Source: Mycobacterium sp. | GTDB taxonomy: Bacteria > Actinomycetota > Actinomycetes > Mycobacteriales > Mycobacteriaceae | Direction of reading: 5' to 3' | DNA: 40,459 nucleotides | Assembly (NCBI GenBank): GCA_031292695.1 | Contig: JARLGS010000247.1 | Coordinates: 1-40,459, forward strand | Shown here: piece after piece, positions 1 to 6,926 of the stretch | Layout: the number at the start of each line of letters is the position of its first letter | Position numbering within the stretch: the stretch's first letter is position 1 | The notes under the pieces: model-generated | What the model saw: the letters and a program-made list of their open reading frames with translations, nothing else | What the model was told of the DNA's origin: nothing | The model's database searches: none | Made by a program: the position numbers and the translations under genes

Positions 1-227
1 AACACCTCTTCGAGGCGGGCACGGGTCCGCTCGCGAGGCCAGCTGCGGCCCTTCTCGAAGGCGATCAACGCCCCGGCGTTGATAATGCCGTCCGCCGCCA
101 GGCTGCGCTGACTGATGTCTAGTTCCCGGCGTCGAGCCGCGGCGGCCGCACCGGCCCGCTCCATCCCCGGGTCAACGGCCGGCAGGGCGATGTATTCGGT
201 GACGTCATCGGGATCGATGTTCGGCAC
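1..227 (-). CDS. Rv3863-like HTH protein, N-terminal part (runs off the window)
   Basis: 75 codons of a protein that continues beyond base 1. After a short acidic leader (PNIDPDDVTEYIALP) comes an Ala/Arg-rich segment and a helix-turn-helix-like stretch (RRRELDISQRSLAADG, then INAGALIAFEKGRSWPRERT). This segment closely resembles the central part of M. tuberculosis Rv3863 as I remember it; that protein lies divergent from whiB6 at the ESX-1 locus, and the same divergent arrangement is seen here. The start chosen is GTG at 227, with GGAGGT at 240-235 as ribosome binding site; an in-frame GTG at 236 is possible. The chosen start gives a much shorter N-terminus than Rv3863. DNA binding is inferred from the HTH-like pattern; the biological role is not established. 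Confidence 0.8.
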   Translation of the reverse strand, partial: MPNIDPDDVTEYIALPAVDPGMERAGAAAAARRRELDISQRSLAADGIINAGALIAFEKGRSWPRERTRARLEEV

Positions 228-485
228 CGACGTCACCTCCCCATCCCTTGCGGATCGCGCTCAACACGAAATCTGGAGCGCTCACGACAGCCTGGATACA
301 GCTTAGCCCGTTCGGCCCACATAACTATTGCGTTAACCGTGATTGAACCGTATCGGTATCTCGCAGGCGCTTCAGTTAGACCGTACACCGTGGCCCAAAC
401 GGCGACTTTCATCGATGTTATTCGTACGGTTCGGCCGGTCTGAGCGCCGCGATTAGGCCGCTGACCTGCCACTATATCTGCCGCT

Positions 486-498
486 ACAGTTTAACTGT
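486..498. promoter_or_regulatory. Palindromic operator candidate at the whiB6 promoter
   Basis: ACAGTTTAACTGT has perfect 6-base arms around a single central T and its last base is the first base of the predicted -35 hexamer. A protein bound here would block or contact RNA polymerase at whiB6. The binding protein is unknown. Confidence 0.4.
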
Positions 499-525
499 TG
501 CATTACTGCAGTCTGGTGCTATAGA
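498..525 (+). promoter_or_regulatory. Predicted whiB6 promoter
   Basis: TTGCAT at 498-503, a 16-base spacer, and TATAGA at 520-525 give a SigA-like -35/-10 pair. The expected transcription start is near 532, leaving a leader of about 47 bases with AAGGAG at 566-571 before the whiB6 ATG. This is a pattern match only. Confidence 0.5.
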
Positions 526-578
526 TTCGTCTCAACCGCGACGGAACAGTCGCAGCGCAATAGCTAAGGAGCACGCCG

Positions 579-875
579 ATGACCGCAATCGCCATGGACG
601 GCCTGCCGCTCGGTCAGTGCACCCAGAGCCCGGAGCAGTGGACGACGATCGCCAGCGAGGAAGCCAAGAGCCTCTGCCGGCAGTGCCCCCGCCGCTGGGC
701 CTGTGCCCGTGACGCCGTCGAACTCCCGCGGGCCGAGGGCCTCTGGGCCGGCATCGTCATCCCGGCCGACGAGGGTCGGGGCCGAACGTTTGCGCTGAAG
801 CAATTGCGTTCACTGGCCGAGGCCAACGGTTACCCGGTACGCCGTCAGCGTCGGGTTTTCCTCGAAGTCGCTTGA
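579..875 (+). CDS. whiB6: WhiB6, Fe-S cluster transcription factor
   Basis: 98-residue WhiB-family protein. The four cluster-binding cysteines are C14, C33, C36 and C42 (C-X18-C-X2-C-X5-C), followed by the GLWAG turn at 54-58. The segments LGQCTQSPEQWTT, LCRQCPRRWACARDAVE and FALKQLRSLAEANGYPVR match M. tuberculosis WhiB6 (Rv3862c) as I remember it far better than other WhiB paralogues. The divergent Rv3863-like neighbour supports the assignment. WhiB6 senses redox and NO through its cluster and controls ESX-1 genes; in M. marinum it was also reported to act on the Dos regulon. The start is ATG with AAGGAG 8 bases upstream. The protein lacks the N-terminal extension of about 20 residues annotated in M. 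tuberculosis WhiB6. Confidence 0.93.
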   Translation: MTAIAMDGLPLGQCTQSPEQWTTIASEEAKSLCRQCPRRWACARDAVELPRAEGLWAGIVIPADEGRGRTFALKQLRSLAEANGYPVRRQRRVFLEVA

Positions 876-881
876 TGCCGC

Positions 882-928
882 CGCTGCCCACGCTGCCGTT
901 TGAGGGGGCGGCAGCGCGGGCAGCGTTT
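882..928 (+). terminator. Strong hairpin after whiB6
   Basis: Arms at 882-898 and 909-925 form a 17-bp stem with one mismatch around a 10-base loop, followed by TTT. It starts 6 bases after the whiB6 stop. Its position also argues against translation of the next gene starting upstream of about 930. Confidence 0.75.
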
Positions 929-944
929 GAAGACCGGGGCTACC

Positions 945-1256
945 GTGGCTGGAGTGAGCATCACCGACAAGACCGGAGCACCCACCACCGTCACCGTCGA
1001 ACCGGGCCGATTCACCATCGCCGTCGAGGGCAAGACCGTGGGACTGATGGACTACGTCGACCACGACGGCAAGCGCATCTTCCCGCACACCGAAGTTCAG
1101 CCTGAGTACGAAGGCCGCGGCCTGGCAACGATTCTCGTCGCCGAAGCACTGGCGATCACCCGCAACGTCGGGTTACGCATCGTGCCGGAGTGCTCGATGG
1201 TCAGTGGCTATATCGCCAAGCACCCCGAGTATGCGGAGCTCGTCGACCCGGTTTGA
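945..1256 (+). CDS. Small GNAT-type N-acetyltransferase
   Basis: About 103 residues. It has the layout of the short one-domain acetyltransferase family (YjdJ/NATD1 type): a beta-rich first half (RFTIAVEGKTVGLMDYV), then the acetyl-CoA binding turn EVQPEYEGRGLATILV with the Q/R-x-x-G-x-G/A-like loop EGRGLA, then an alpha helix, and the end CSMVSGYIAKHPEYAELV typical of this subfamily. It probably acetylates a small molecule or a protein amine; the substrate cannot be deduced. The start is uncertain: GTG 945 (weak GGGG upstream) or GTG 954. Earlier starts fall inside the whiB6 hairpin. It is read in the same direction as whiB6 but separated from it by that hairpin, so it may have its own promoter. 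Confidence 0.85.
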   Translation: MAGVSITDKTGAPTTVTVEPGRFTIAVEGKTVGLMDYVDHDGKRIFPHTEVQPEYEGRGLATILVAEALAITRNVGLRIVPECSMVSGYIAKHPEYAELVDPV

Positions 1257-1267
1257 GTGAGTTGGGC

Positions 1268-1298
1268 GCGCTCCGTAGCGGTCAGCGTTGCGGAGCGC
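1268..1298. terminator. Bidirectional hairpin between convergent genes
   Basis: A 13-bp stem (two G-U wobbles) with loop GTCAG lies exactly between the acetyltransferase stop (1256) and the PPOX gene stop (1306). It suits termination from both sides. No long U-tract follows, which is usual in mycobacteria. Confidence 0.65.
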
Positions 1299-1305
1299 AC
1301 CGAAA

Positions 1306-1809
1306 TCACTGGTTGAGGTATTGCGCGGTCGAACCGCTGATCGGCATGTCCGGCATACCCAGCTTGCGGTGATCCCAGCTGCGCATCCGGCTGGGCACCA
1401 CGCGCACCGCGATGCGGTTGTTCATCATCTGATCCACGAACGGGCGCATCTCTTCGCTGTAGGGGCCGGTGTAGCGCTCCCACACGCTGATCCCCACGCG
1501 CAGAATGGTTTCCGGGTGGTCGACGATCTCGGCGGTGCCGTCGATCGAAACGCCGCGCAGGGTGCCGTAGGTATCACCGTCCTCGACCATCACGGTGATG
1601 GTCGGGTCGCGGCGCAGGTTGACCGCCTTCTGCGACTTGGCCTTGGTCTCGAACCAGATTTCACCGTCGAGGACGGCGTACCACATGGCGACCAGGTGCG
1701 GCCGGCCGTCGGGCAAGACGGTGGCCATGGTTGCGGTCCGGCTGTGATCGATGAACTCGACGATCTCGTCGTCGGTCATGACGATCTTCTTGCGCTCGTT
1801 CTGTCCCAC
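1306..1809 (-). CDS. PPOX-class probable F420/FMN-dependent protein
   Basis: 167 residues of the pyridoxamine-phosphate-oxidase-like split-barrel fold. Visible family features are the first strand TATMATVLPDGRPHLVAMWYAVLDGEIWF, the NLRRDPTITVMVEDGD segment and GTAEIVDHPE. This combination is typical of the mycobacterial flavin/deazaflavin oxidoreductase B group, which binds F420, FMN or heme and often reduces quinones or biliverdin; the cofactor cannot be decided here. The start used is GTG 1809; ATG 1779 (MTDDEIVEFI) is an alternative. It is the last gene of a minus-strand run and lies 46 bases after the enoyl-CoA hydratase stop, so cotranscription is plausible. Confidence 0.85.
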   Translation of the reverse strand: MGQNERKKIVMTDDEIVEFIDHSRTATMATVLPDGRPHLVAMWYAVLDGEIWFETKAKSQKAVNLRRDPTITVMVEDGDTYGTLRGVSIDGTAEIVDHPETILRVGISVWERYTGPYSEEMRPFVDQMMNNRIAVRVVPSRMRSWDHRKLGMPDMPISGSTAQYLNQ

Positions 1810-1855
1810 GCTCTTATGCCTATCAGGCGCTCGGTGCCAGCCGTCGCGGGGGCCG

Positions 1856-2512
1856 CTACTCGGCCCGCAACGCTGCTATCGCCGGGCCGAACATCGTCGA
1901 CTTGATGGCGCCCATGGTCTCGGAATCCTTGCCCGCCACCGGAGTCACCAGCTCGACCGCGGCCGTGGTCACGGCGTCCTCGGCCGCCGCCGCGTCCACC
2001 AGTCCGTACTTGGCGGCGTCGTCGCCACCGAAGCGACGACCGGTGGTCATCGACGCGATCGCAGCCTGCGGCGTCAGCTTGGCCTGGATCAGCGCAGCCA
2101 TGCCCGGGGTGAACGGAATCCGGATGTCGACCTCGGGGAAGCAGAAGAAGCCGCGGTCGGAGCGCATGGTCCGGTAGTCGTGCGCCATTGCCAACATTGC
2201 GCCGGCGCCGAACGCGTGCCCGTTGACCGCCGCGGCCGTCGGGACGGGCAGGGTCAGCACCCGCGCGAACAGTGCATGCACCTGCCCGACGTACCACTGC
2301 ATCTGGTCAGCGTGTGCCATTAGCCAGTCCAGGTCGAGCCCGTTCGAGTAGAACTTTCCGGCACCGGTCGTCACCAGTCCCTGCGCGCCGCCCGCCATGA
2401 GATCGTCGATGGCGCTGTTGATTTCGTCAAGGAAACCCAGGGAGAACCGGTTTTCGTCGGCGCCGAGATTCAGGATGGCGATCTTGTCCTGGTAGGTCAC
2501 AGTGATGCTCAC
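1856..2512 (-). CDS. Enoyl-CoA hydratase/isomerase family protein
   Basis: 218 residues with the crotonase fold: VTYQDKIAILNLG at the N-terminus, the oxyanion-hole strand GLVTTGAGKFYSNGLDLDW, the second oxyanion segment AAAVNGHAFGAGAMLAMAHDYR, and FFCFPEVDIRIPFTPGM. The short length, FYSNGLDLD and a glutamate only in FPEVDI recall delta3,delta2-enoyl-CoA isomerases more than two-glutamate hydratases. The probable role is fatty-acyl-CoA isomerisation or hydration in the cytoplasm. The start is GTG 2512, whose GTGA overlaps the TGA of the upstream TetR gene, so the two are translationally coupled. Reading further upstream in the same frame would run through the TetR gene and is not credible. 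Confidence 0.88.
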   Translation of the reverse strand: MSITVTYQDKIAILNLGADENRFSLGFLDEINSAIDDLMAGGAQGLVTTGAGKFYSNGLDLDWLMAHADQMQWYVGQVHALFARVLTLPVPTAAAVNGHAFGAGAMLAMAHDYRTMRSDRGFFCFPEVDIRIPFTPGMAALIQAKLTPQAAIASMTTGRRFGGDDAAKYGLVDAAAAEDAVTTAAVELVTPVAGKDSETMGAIKSTMFGPAIAALRAE

Positions 2513-3138
2513 GGGTTTCGTTTCCTTCTGGTTGTGGTGGGTTCGACGGCGAGGACGGCCCGTACGGCTGCGATCAGCCGATCTCGGGCCCAGCTGTCGC
2601 TGATTCTGTTGCGGGACAACACTATCGCGGTCGGCAGATCGACAATGCAAATGGTGATCGCGTCGACTGCCGCGCCGTCGCGCCGACCCCACAAGTGAGT
2701 CGACAGCCGCACCATGAGTTCGATCAGCCGACTGTCGAGGTCTTTCAGTTCGGCGATCAGCGGCGGCGGCAGGTCCGTGCCGAGCAACTGGTCGCGTTGC
2801 ACCCGCCACACGAGCTCGGCCGATTGCCGCTGACGTTCGTAGAACACCTCAGGCGCTTGCGCGGCGGCGACGACGGCCGCCACCGGATCCGCGCCGCCGT
2901 CGGACAACGCTGATTCCACCAATTCCGTTTGCACGTCAAGGAATCGGCGGGCGGCACGCAGCCAGGTGCGGGCCACAAGCTCGGATCGCGACCCGAAGTT
3001 GTGGTAGATAGCGCCGTTGGAGATGCCGGCAGCAGCGGCGACCGAACGGGTCGTGACGCCACCGGGACCGGCCTCGACGGCCAGCGCTTCGGCGGCATCG
3101 AGCACCGAGTCGAGGTCGTACACGCGGGGCCGGGGCAC
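2509..3138 (-). CDS. TetR-family regulator, probably self-regulating
   Basis: 209 residues. The N-terminal domain shows the TetR HTH: VLDAAEALAVEAGPGGVTTRSVAAAAGISNGAIYHNFGSRSELV at about residues 12-55. The C-terminal part is helical and variable, as usual for the ligand domain. The start is GTG 3138. It is the first gene of a two-gene unit with the enoyl-CoA hydratase (4-base overlap), which suggests control of fatty-acyl or related lipid metabolism and a CoA-thioester ligand; this is inference. A 24-bp palindrome immediately upstream is the likely operator. Confidence 0.9.
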   Translation of the reverse strand: MPRPRVYDLDSVLDAAEALAVEAGPGGVTTRSVAAAAGISNGAIYHNFGSRSELVARTWLRAARRFLDVQTELVESALSDGGADPVAAVVAAAQAPEVFYERQRQSAELVWRVQRDQLLGTDLPPPLIAELKDLDSRLIELMVRLSTHLWGRRDGAAVDAITICIVDLPTAIVLSRNRISDSWARDRLIAAVRAVLAVEPTTTRRKRNP

Positions 3139-3147
3139 CGCGTCACC

Positions 3148-3171
3148 ATAACAGAGCGATTGCTCGGTTAT
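3148..3171. promoter_or_regulatory. TetR operator palindrome
   Basis: ATAACAGAGC / GCTCGGTTAT are 10-base arms around GATT and match at 9 of 10 positions. The site ends 9 bases before the TetR start codon and lies in the 57-base gap to the kinase stop, which is the place expected for an autoregulatory operator. Confidence 0.7.
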
Positions 3172-3195
3172 AAATCGTCAGCCGGCGACCGCCGA

Positions 3196-4851
3196 CTACG
3201 GCGGATAAATCTGCTTGACGGTGCCATCCGGGTTGACCTGCATGTAGCCGGTACCAGGAGCCGAGGAATGGATCGCCAGGCCCAGGCCGCCGCCTTCGTC
3301 ACCCTCGATGATGAGGTAGGTCTCACTACCGGCAGGGGCGCCGAGCGCCTGGGGCGCACCCGCCAACGTGGCGGCCACGGCGGGCACGTTGATCGCGCCG
3401 AGATCGGCCAGCACATCGAAAGAACTCGTCGTCGTGTCCGGCGCCCACTTGTTCCAGCTGCCGCGGTACATGTAGCTCTGGTCGACGTGGCTGTTCTTGG
3501 GGTCGACGCGGTCCATGATCGCGTAATCGGGATAGACCACCAGCTTGAATCCCATCGTGTCCCCGAACTTGGTTCGGATGGTCGCGAGCAGCTGGTTCAG
3601 CCCATCGGCGGTCTGAAGCTGGCTGGGTCCGGGCGGCGTGGAAGCGGCGGTGGACGTCTGCCCGCCGGGTGTCGAGGATTGGCCGCCCGGATCGAGCGAC
3701 ATGGTCGGCATCGACGGGAAGTGTTGGGCGCTGGGCTCATTCGTCGTACTCGGCTGATTGCCCGCGCTACTGTCGGGCCACATCACGGCGACCACACCGC
3801 CGGCCACAATGACGATGACGGCCAGCAGCGCCGCGACGATCACGACTGCGGGGTTACGCCACCATGGCTGTGCCGGTTGCGAATTCGGCGTTCTAGGCGG
3901 CGACCACTGCGCCGGACCGGGCGAGTTGGCGTACTGCGTGTGCGCGCTCGGCGGGTAGGCATCGGGGCCGGTGGGCGGGTAGGGGACCCGCGCGGCCCAG
4001 GCGGGTGCCGGCGGCGGGGCGGGCTGACTGGGTCCGACCGGTGCGGTCAGCGCGGCGCGAGCCGCCACCGCGAGATCTTTCGTGGTCGCATAACGCTGGT
4101 CGGGATCCTTCGCCATGCCGGTGGCGATGACCTGGTCCATCTGCGGCGATATGCCGGGCCGCATCGTCGACGGTCGCGGCGGCTCCGCATAGAGATGGCT
4201 GGTGATCTGGCGTTCCATGCTGTCGCCCGGAAACGGCTGGGTGCCGGTCAGGCACTCGTGCAACACGCACGTCAGCGCGTAAGTGTCAGAACGGGCGTCG
4301 CAGCGGTCGCTGGTGAAGCGCTCGGGCGCCATATAGGCCACGGTGCCGATGGTCGCGCCAGTATGGGTCAGCTTGGTCTCGCCGGCGGCGCGGGCGATCC
4401 CGAAGTCGATGAGGTACGCGAAGTCGTCCGCGGTGACCAGGATGTTGGCAGGTTTGACGTCACGGTGGACCAGGCCGACGTCATGTGCGGCATTGAGCGC
4501 CGCCGCGATCTGCTCGATGATCGACACCGCACGTTCGGGCGTCATCGGCCCGCCCGCCAGCAGCTGTTGTACGGTCTTGCCGTCAATCAGCCGCATCGTC
4601 ACGTAGAGCCGGCCGTCGATCTCTCCGAAATCGTGGATGGGCACGATATGCGGCTCGTCCAACCCGGCAGCCGCGTGGGCTTCTCGGCGGAACCGCACCT
4701 GGTATTGCTCGTCGTCGGCGAAGGTCGGGGGCAGTACTTTCATCGCCACCACCCGTTTCATGGTGGTGTCGTATGCCTTCCACACCTCGCCCATCCCGCC
4801 GCGACCCAGCGGCTCCACGAGCCGGTAGCGGCCGAACGGTGTCCCATCCAC
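3196..4851 (-). CDS. Transmembrane Ser/Thr protein kinase
   Basis: 551 residues. Kinase domain at about 9-270: glycine loop GRGGMG (16-21), catalytic Lys38 in VAMKVL, HRDVKPAN (129-136), DFG (149-151), an activation loop with T161, T163 and T169 as likely autophosphorylation sites, and APE (174-176). All catalytic residues are present. A Pro-rich linker (about 270-325) leads to one transmembrane helix (about 333-355), a Ser/Thr/Pro-rich stalk and an external domain of about 140 residues that I do not recognise; it has no PASTA or beta-propeller repeats. The architecture is like PknE/PknF rather than PknA/B. It follows the phosphatase gene by 53 bases on the same strand, so the two may be one transcription unit. 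Confidence 0.93.
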   Translation of the reverse strand: MDGTPFGRYRLVEPLGRGGMGEVWKAYDTTMKRVVAMKVLPPTFADDEQYQVRFRREAHAAAGLDEPHIVPIHDFGEIDGRLYVTMRLIDGKTVQQLLAGGPMTPERAVSIIEQIAAALNAAHDVGLVHRDVKPANILVTADDFAYLIDFGIARAAGETKLTHTGATIGTVAYMAPERFTSDRCDARSDTYALTCVLHECLTGTQPFPGDSMERQITSHLYAEPPRPSTMRPGISPQMDQVIATGMAKDPDQRYATTKDLAVAARAALTAPVGPSQPAPPPAPAWAARVPYPPTGPDAYPPSAHTQYANSPGPAQWSPPRTPNSQPAQPWWRNPAVVIVAALLAVIVIVAGGVVAVMWPDSSAGNQPSTTNEPSAQHFPSMPTMSLDPGGQSSTPGGQTSTAASTPPGPSQLQTADGLNQLLATIRTKFGDTMGFKLVVYPDYAIMDRVDPKNSHVDQSYMYRGSWNKWAPDTTTSSFDVLADLGAINVPAVAATLAGAPQALGAPAGSETYLIIEGDEGGGLGLAIHSSAPGTGYMQVNPDGTVKQIYPP

Positions 4852-4904
4852 CGGCTAACCATAAGAGGCGGCTGCCTCAGCTGCCACAGTTTCGGCGGCC
4901 GCGA

Positions 4905-6533
4905 CTAAGCGCGCACCTGACGGCGGTACGTGAGTTTGTCGAATTCCCGGCCCTGTTCGTCGACCGCGATCACGTCCATCTCGCTGAGCAGCCGGCCCGG
5001 CCGCACGTCGACCCGGATGAATGCGTAGTTGCGGAAACGCACCCGCGACCAGCCAACTGCCTCCTGCCGCTGGCCGCCGTCGGCGGTCCACACGTAACTG
5101 TTCGGGACGAAAGTGTCGGGAATCTCATTGCCGCGGTAGCTTTCCCGCTCGCCCGGCTGGAATTCATACCGCGGTCGCCCGGCACAGCCCACGGTGTAAT
5201 ACACCGTGCCATCGGTTTCCGGGTACACGGTGGCGTTGTCGCCGGCCACCTTGGTGGGCCGGTTCGCCCGGATCGGATCGGTCCGCTCGAATACGTGATT
5301 GTGGCCCTGCAGCACCAGATCGACCTGATACCGGTCGAACAAGTCGCACCAGGCCGCGCGCACGCCGCCGTCGCTGGCATGCGACTTGGTGGTCGAGTAG
5401 GCGCAGTGGTGGAAGAAGCAGACGATGAAGTCGACGTTTGGATCGCCGCGGTACGCGGCCAACGTCCGTTCCACCCAGGAATTCTGAGTGCCGCCGGAAT
5501 AGCCTGTGTTGGGCCGGATTTCGAAGCTGACGTCATTGGCGTCCAGCGAAAGTACCGCGACATTGCCGTACCCGAACGAGTACACCGACGGGCAAGCTGC
5601 CGGCCCGTTGTCCGGAAAATCCATCCGCGCCAGGTGCCCACCGTATCCGTGGACCGGATAGGCGGCCTCCATGTCGTGATTGCCGGTGGCGAACATCCAC
5701 GGGGTGCTCGCCGCACTGGCCTCGATGGAGGCGAGATAAACGTCCCAGACGAATGGGTTGTACTTGTCGAAGCCCTTCGCCGGCTTGCCAGAAGCAACGA
5801 ACGACGGCGGCTTGCCCTGGCCGGACGGATCCGCGTAGGCAATGTCCCCGGCCAGCAGGTGAAAAGCCGGACGCGACGCGACGATCTGGTTGAACACGTT
5901 GGCGGTGTGCGGCGCGCCGGGTTCGTTGTCGAAATCGTAGTAACGGTCGTCGTAGTCACCGGGTTTCAAGCCCGGAGGTCGAGTGGGCGTATCGTCGGTG
6001 CCCTGGTCTCCCATCATGGTGAACCGGAACGGCGCCAAGACATTTCGGATGCTCGGCATCGCGGTCGACGCAGAACGTACGTCGCTGGCGAAGCCGTCCT
6101 CGGTGCGCCACCGGTAGAAGTGCGCCGCGCCGCCGGGCAGACCGTCGACCGGGACGTGGGCATAGAACTGCTCGGCCGCCAGTACCCCGCGATCGCTGGA
6201 CGGGATCTGGGTGACCAGGTTGCGGACCTCGGCCTCGACTGTCGCGCCCAGCTCCGCGGTGGGTCCGTGGTCGACAAACACCTTGGTGTTGCCGGGATTT
6301 CGGGACAGCTGGGCGCCCAGCCGCAACTGGCTGGTGGCGTCACCGCCGAACCCTATGTGGCGGTTCGCCACGCTGAGCGGAGCGTCCTGTGCATAAGCAC
6401 GCCGACCGAACGGGCTGAGGCCCAGGGCGGCCACCGCCGCCGCTGCCGCCGACCCGTGCAGGAAATTTCGCCGGGACACCCGGTGCCGGCCCAGATATTG
6501 CTGATGCCACTCGTACTGCTCAGCAATGGTCAT
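4905..6533 (-). CDS. Tat-exported purple acid phosphatase-like metallophosphoesterase
   Basis: 542 residues from ATG 6533. The twin-arginine signal is SRRNFLHG followed by an Ala-rich core and cleavage near RRAYAQD. All five purple-acid-phosphatase metal motifs are visible in order: MGDQG, AGDIAYAD (the tyrosine gives the purple Fe(III) colour), GNHDME, FFHHCAYS and GHNHVFERT. An N-terminal fibronectin-like domain precedes the catalytic domain. The size matches the mycobacterial homologue Rv2577. The enzyme should hydrolyse phosphomonoesters outside the membrane, with a dinuclear Fe-metal centre. The start is chosen because it places the RR motif at residue 27; the longer upstream reading has no signal character and would overlap the promoter region. 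Confidence 0.9.
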   Translation of the reverse strand: MTIAEQYEWHQQYLGRHRVSRRNFLHGSAAAAAVAALGLSPFGRRAYAQDAPLSVANRHIGFGGDATSQLRLGAQLSRNPGNTKVFVDHGPTAELGATVEAEVRNLVTQIPSSDRGVLAAEQFYAHVPVDGLPGGAAHFYRWRTEDGFASDVRSASTAMPSIRNVLAPFRFTMMGDQGTDDTPTRPPGLKPGDYDDRYYDFDNEPGAPHTANVFNQIVASRPAFHLLAGDIAYADPSGQGKPPSFVASGKPAKGFDKYNPFVWDVYLASIEASAASTPWMFATGNHDMEAAYPVHGYGGHLARMDFPDNGPAACPSVYSFGYGNVAVLSLDANDVSFEIRPNTGYSGGTQNSWVERTLAAYRGDPNVDFIVCFFHHCAYSTTKSHASDGGVRAAWCDLFDRYQVDLVLQGHNHVFERTDPIRANRPTKVAGDNATVYPETDGTVYYTVGCAGRPRYEFQPGERESYRGNEIPDTFVPNSYVWTADGGQRQEAVGWSRVRFRNYAFIRVDVRPGRLLSEMDVIAVDEQGREFDKLTYRRQVRA

Positions 6534-6926
6534 GCTCGCCGACAGGGCCGGGGGAAGGCCGGTGTCGGGGATTTCACCGTCGGCGGTCAGTCGGGGCTGT
6601 CGTCCGGAACGCACCCGTCGATGGTGGCCCAGCGGACCACAACCCGCGACCCGACTGGCCGATCCACTGCCAATGTTCAGGTTCGCTTCACAACCGCGCT
6701 GCTGGTCTACCGAAGGGCCGCAGTTGCCCGGGGTGGGCACCGGGATGCTGCCCGCACCTGGTTTGTCCGCCTTGACCTGGGCACGCAGTAATGAACGCCC
6801 GGAAAAGTCTTGGACTGTCCCGAACTCCTTCTCAGCAGCGCCTCAGTTGCCGAAGGCACCGTGGAGTCATCAAGCGCGCATGGCGCGTGCCTTGCCGACG
6901 TTACGAGAAAGCAGAAGTCGACGCAT
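6534..6926. promoter_or_regulatory. Divergent region between phosphatase and HtrA genes, with possible MprA-type repeats
   Basis: No gene is supported in this 393-base stretch. Open frames run through it from both sides but lack protein character. Two CTCAG direct repeats (6831-6835 and 6842-6846, 11 bases apart, within TCTCAGCA and CCTCAGTT separated by 3 bases) lie about 80 bases before the protease start. They resemble the loosely conserved paired 8-bp MprA box known at the pepD/mprA locus of M. tuberculosis. This is a weak consensus, so it is tentative. Confidence 0.4.

Larger units (their letters stand above)
241..578. promoter_or_regulatory. Divergent control region of the Rv3863-like gene and whiB6
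   Basis: No coding sequence is seen in these 338 bases. The region holds the whiB6 promoter (listed separately), a perfect 6-bp-arm palindrome next to its -35 (486-498), and several ACCGTA-type motifs, including an inverted pair ACCGTAC (380-386) / GTACGGT (424-430) and further AACCGT copies near 335 and 346. In M. tuberculosis the whiB6 upstream region is a known target of several regulators, among them PhoP. I do not find a clear PhoP direct repeat here. Confidence 0.6.

Noticed and set aside
579..875. Assignment as WhiB5 on the basis of closeness to the fhaA region
   Set aside because: The protein sequence matches WhiB6 (LGxCTQ, CPRRWxCARDAVE, QLRSLAExNGYPVR) and the divergent neighbour is Rv3863-like, which settles it as WhiB6.
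2929..6791. Very long open frames on the plus strand opposite the TetR, kinase and phosphatase genes
   Set aside because: They are shadows caused by high GC content: no domain is recognisable, Arg/His/Gly composition is typical of antisense frames, and the minus-strand genes have full motif sets.
6810..6926. Longer N-terminus for the HtrA-like protease from TTG 6810
   Set aside because: No ribosome binding site, Cys/Ser-rich sequence unlike the family, and it would run through the CTCAG repeats; ATG 6927 gives the normal tail.
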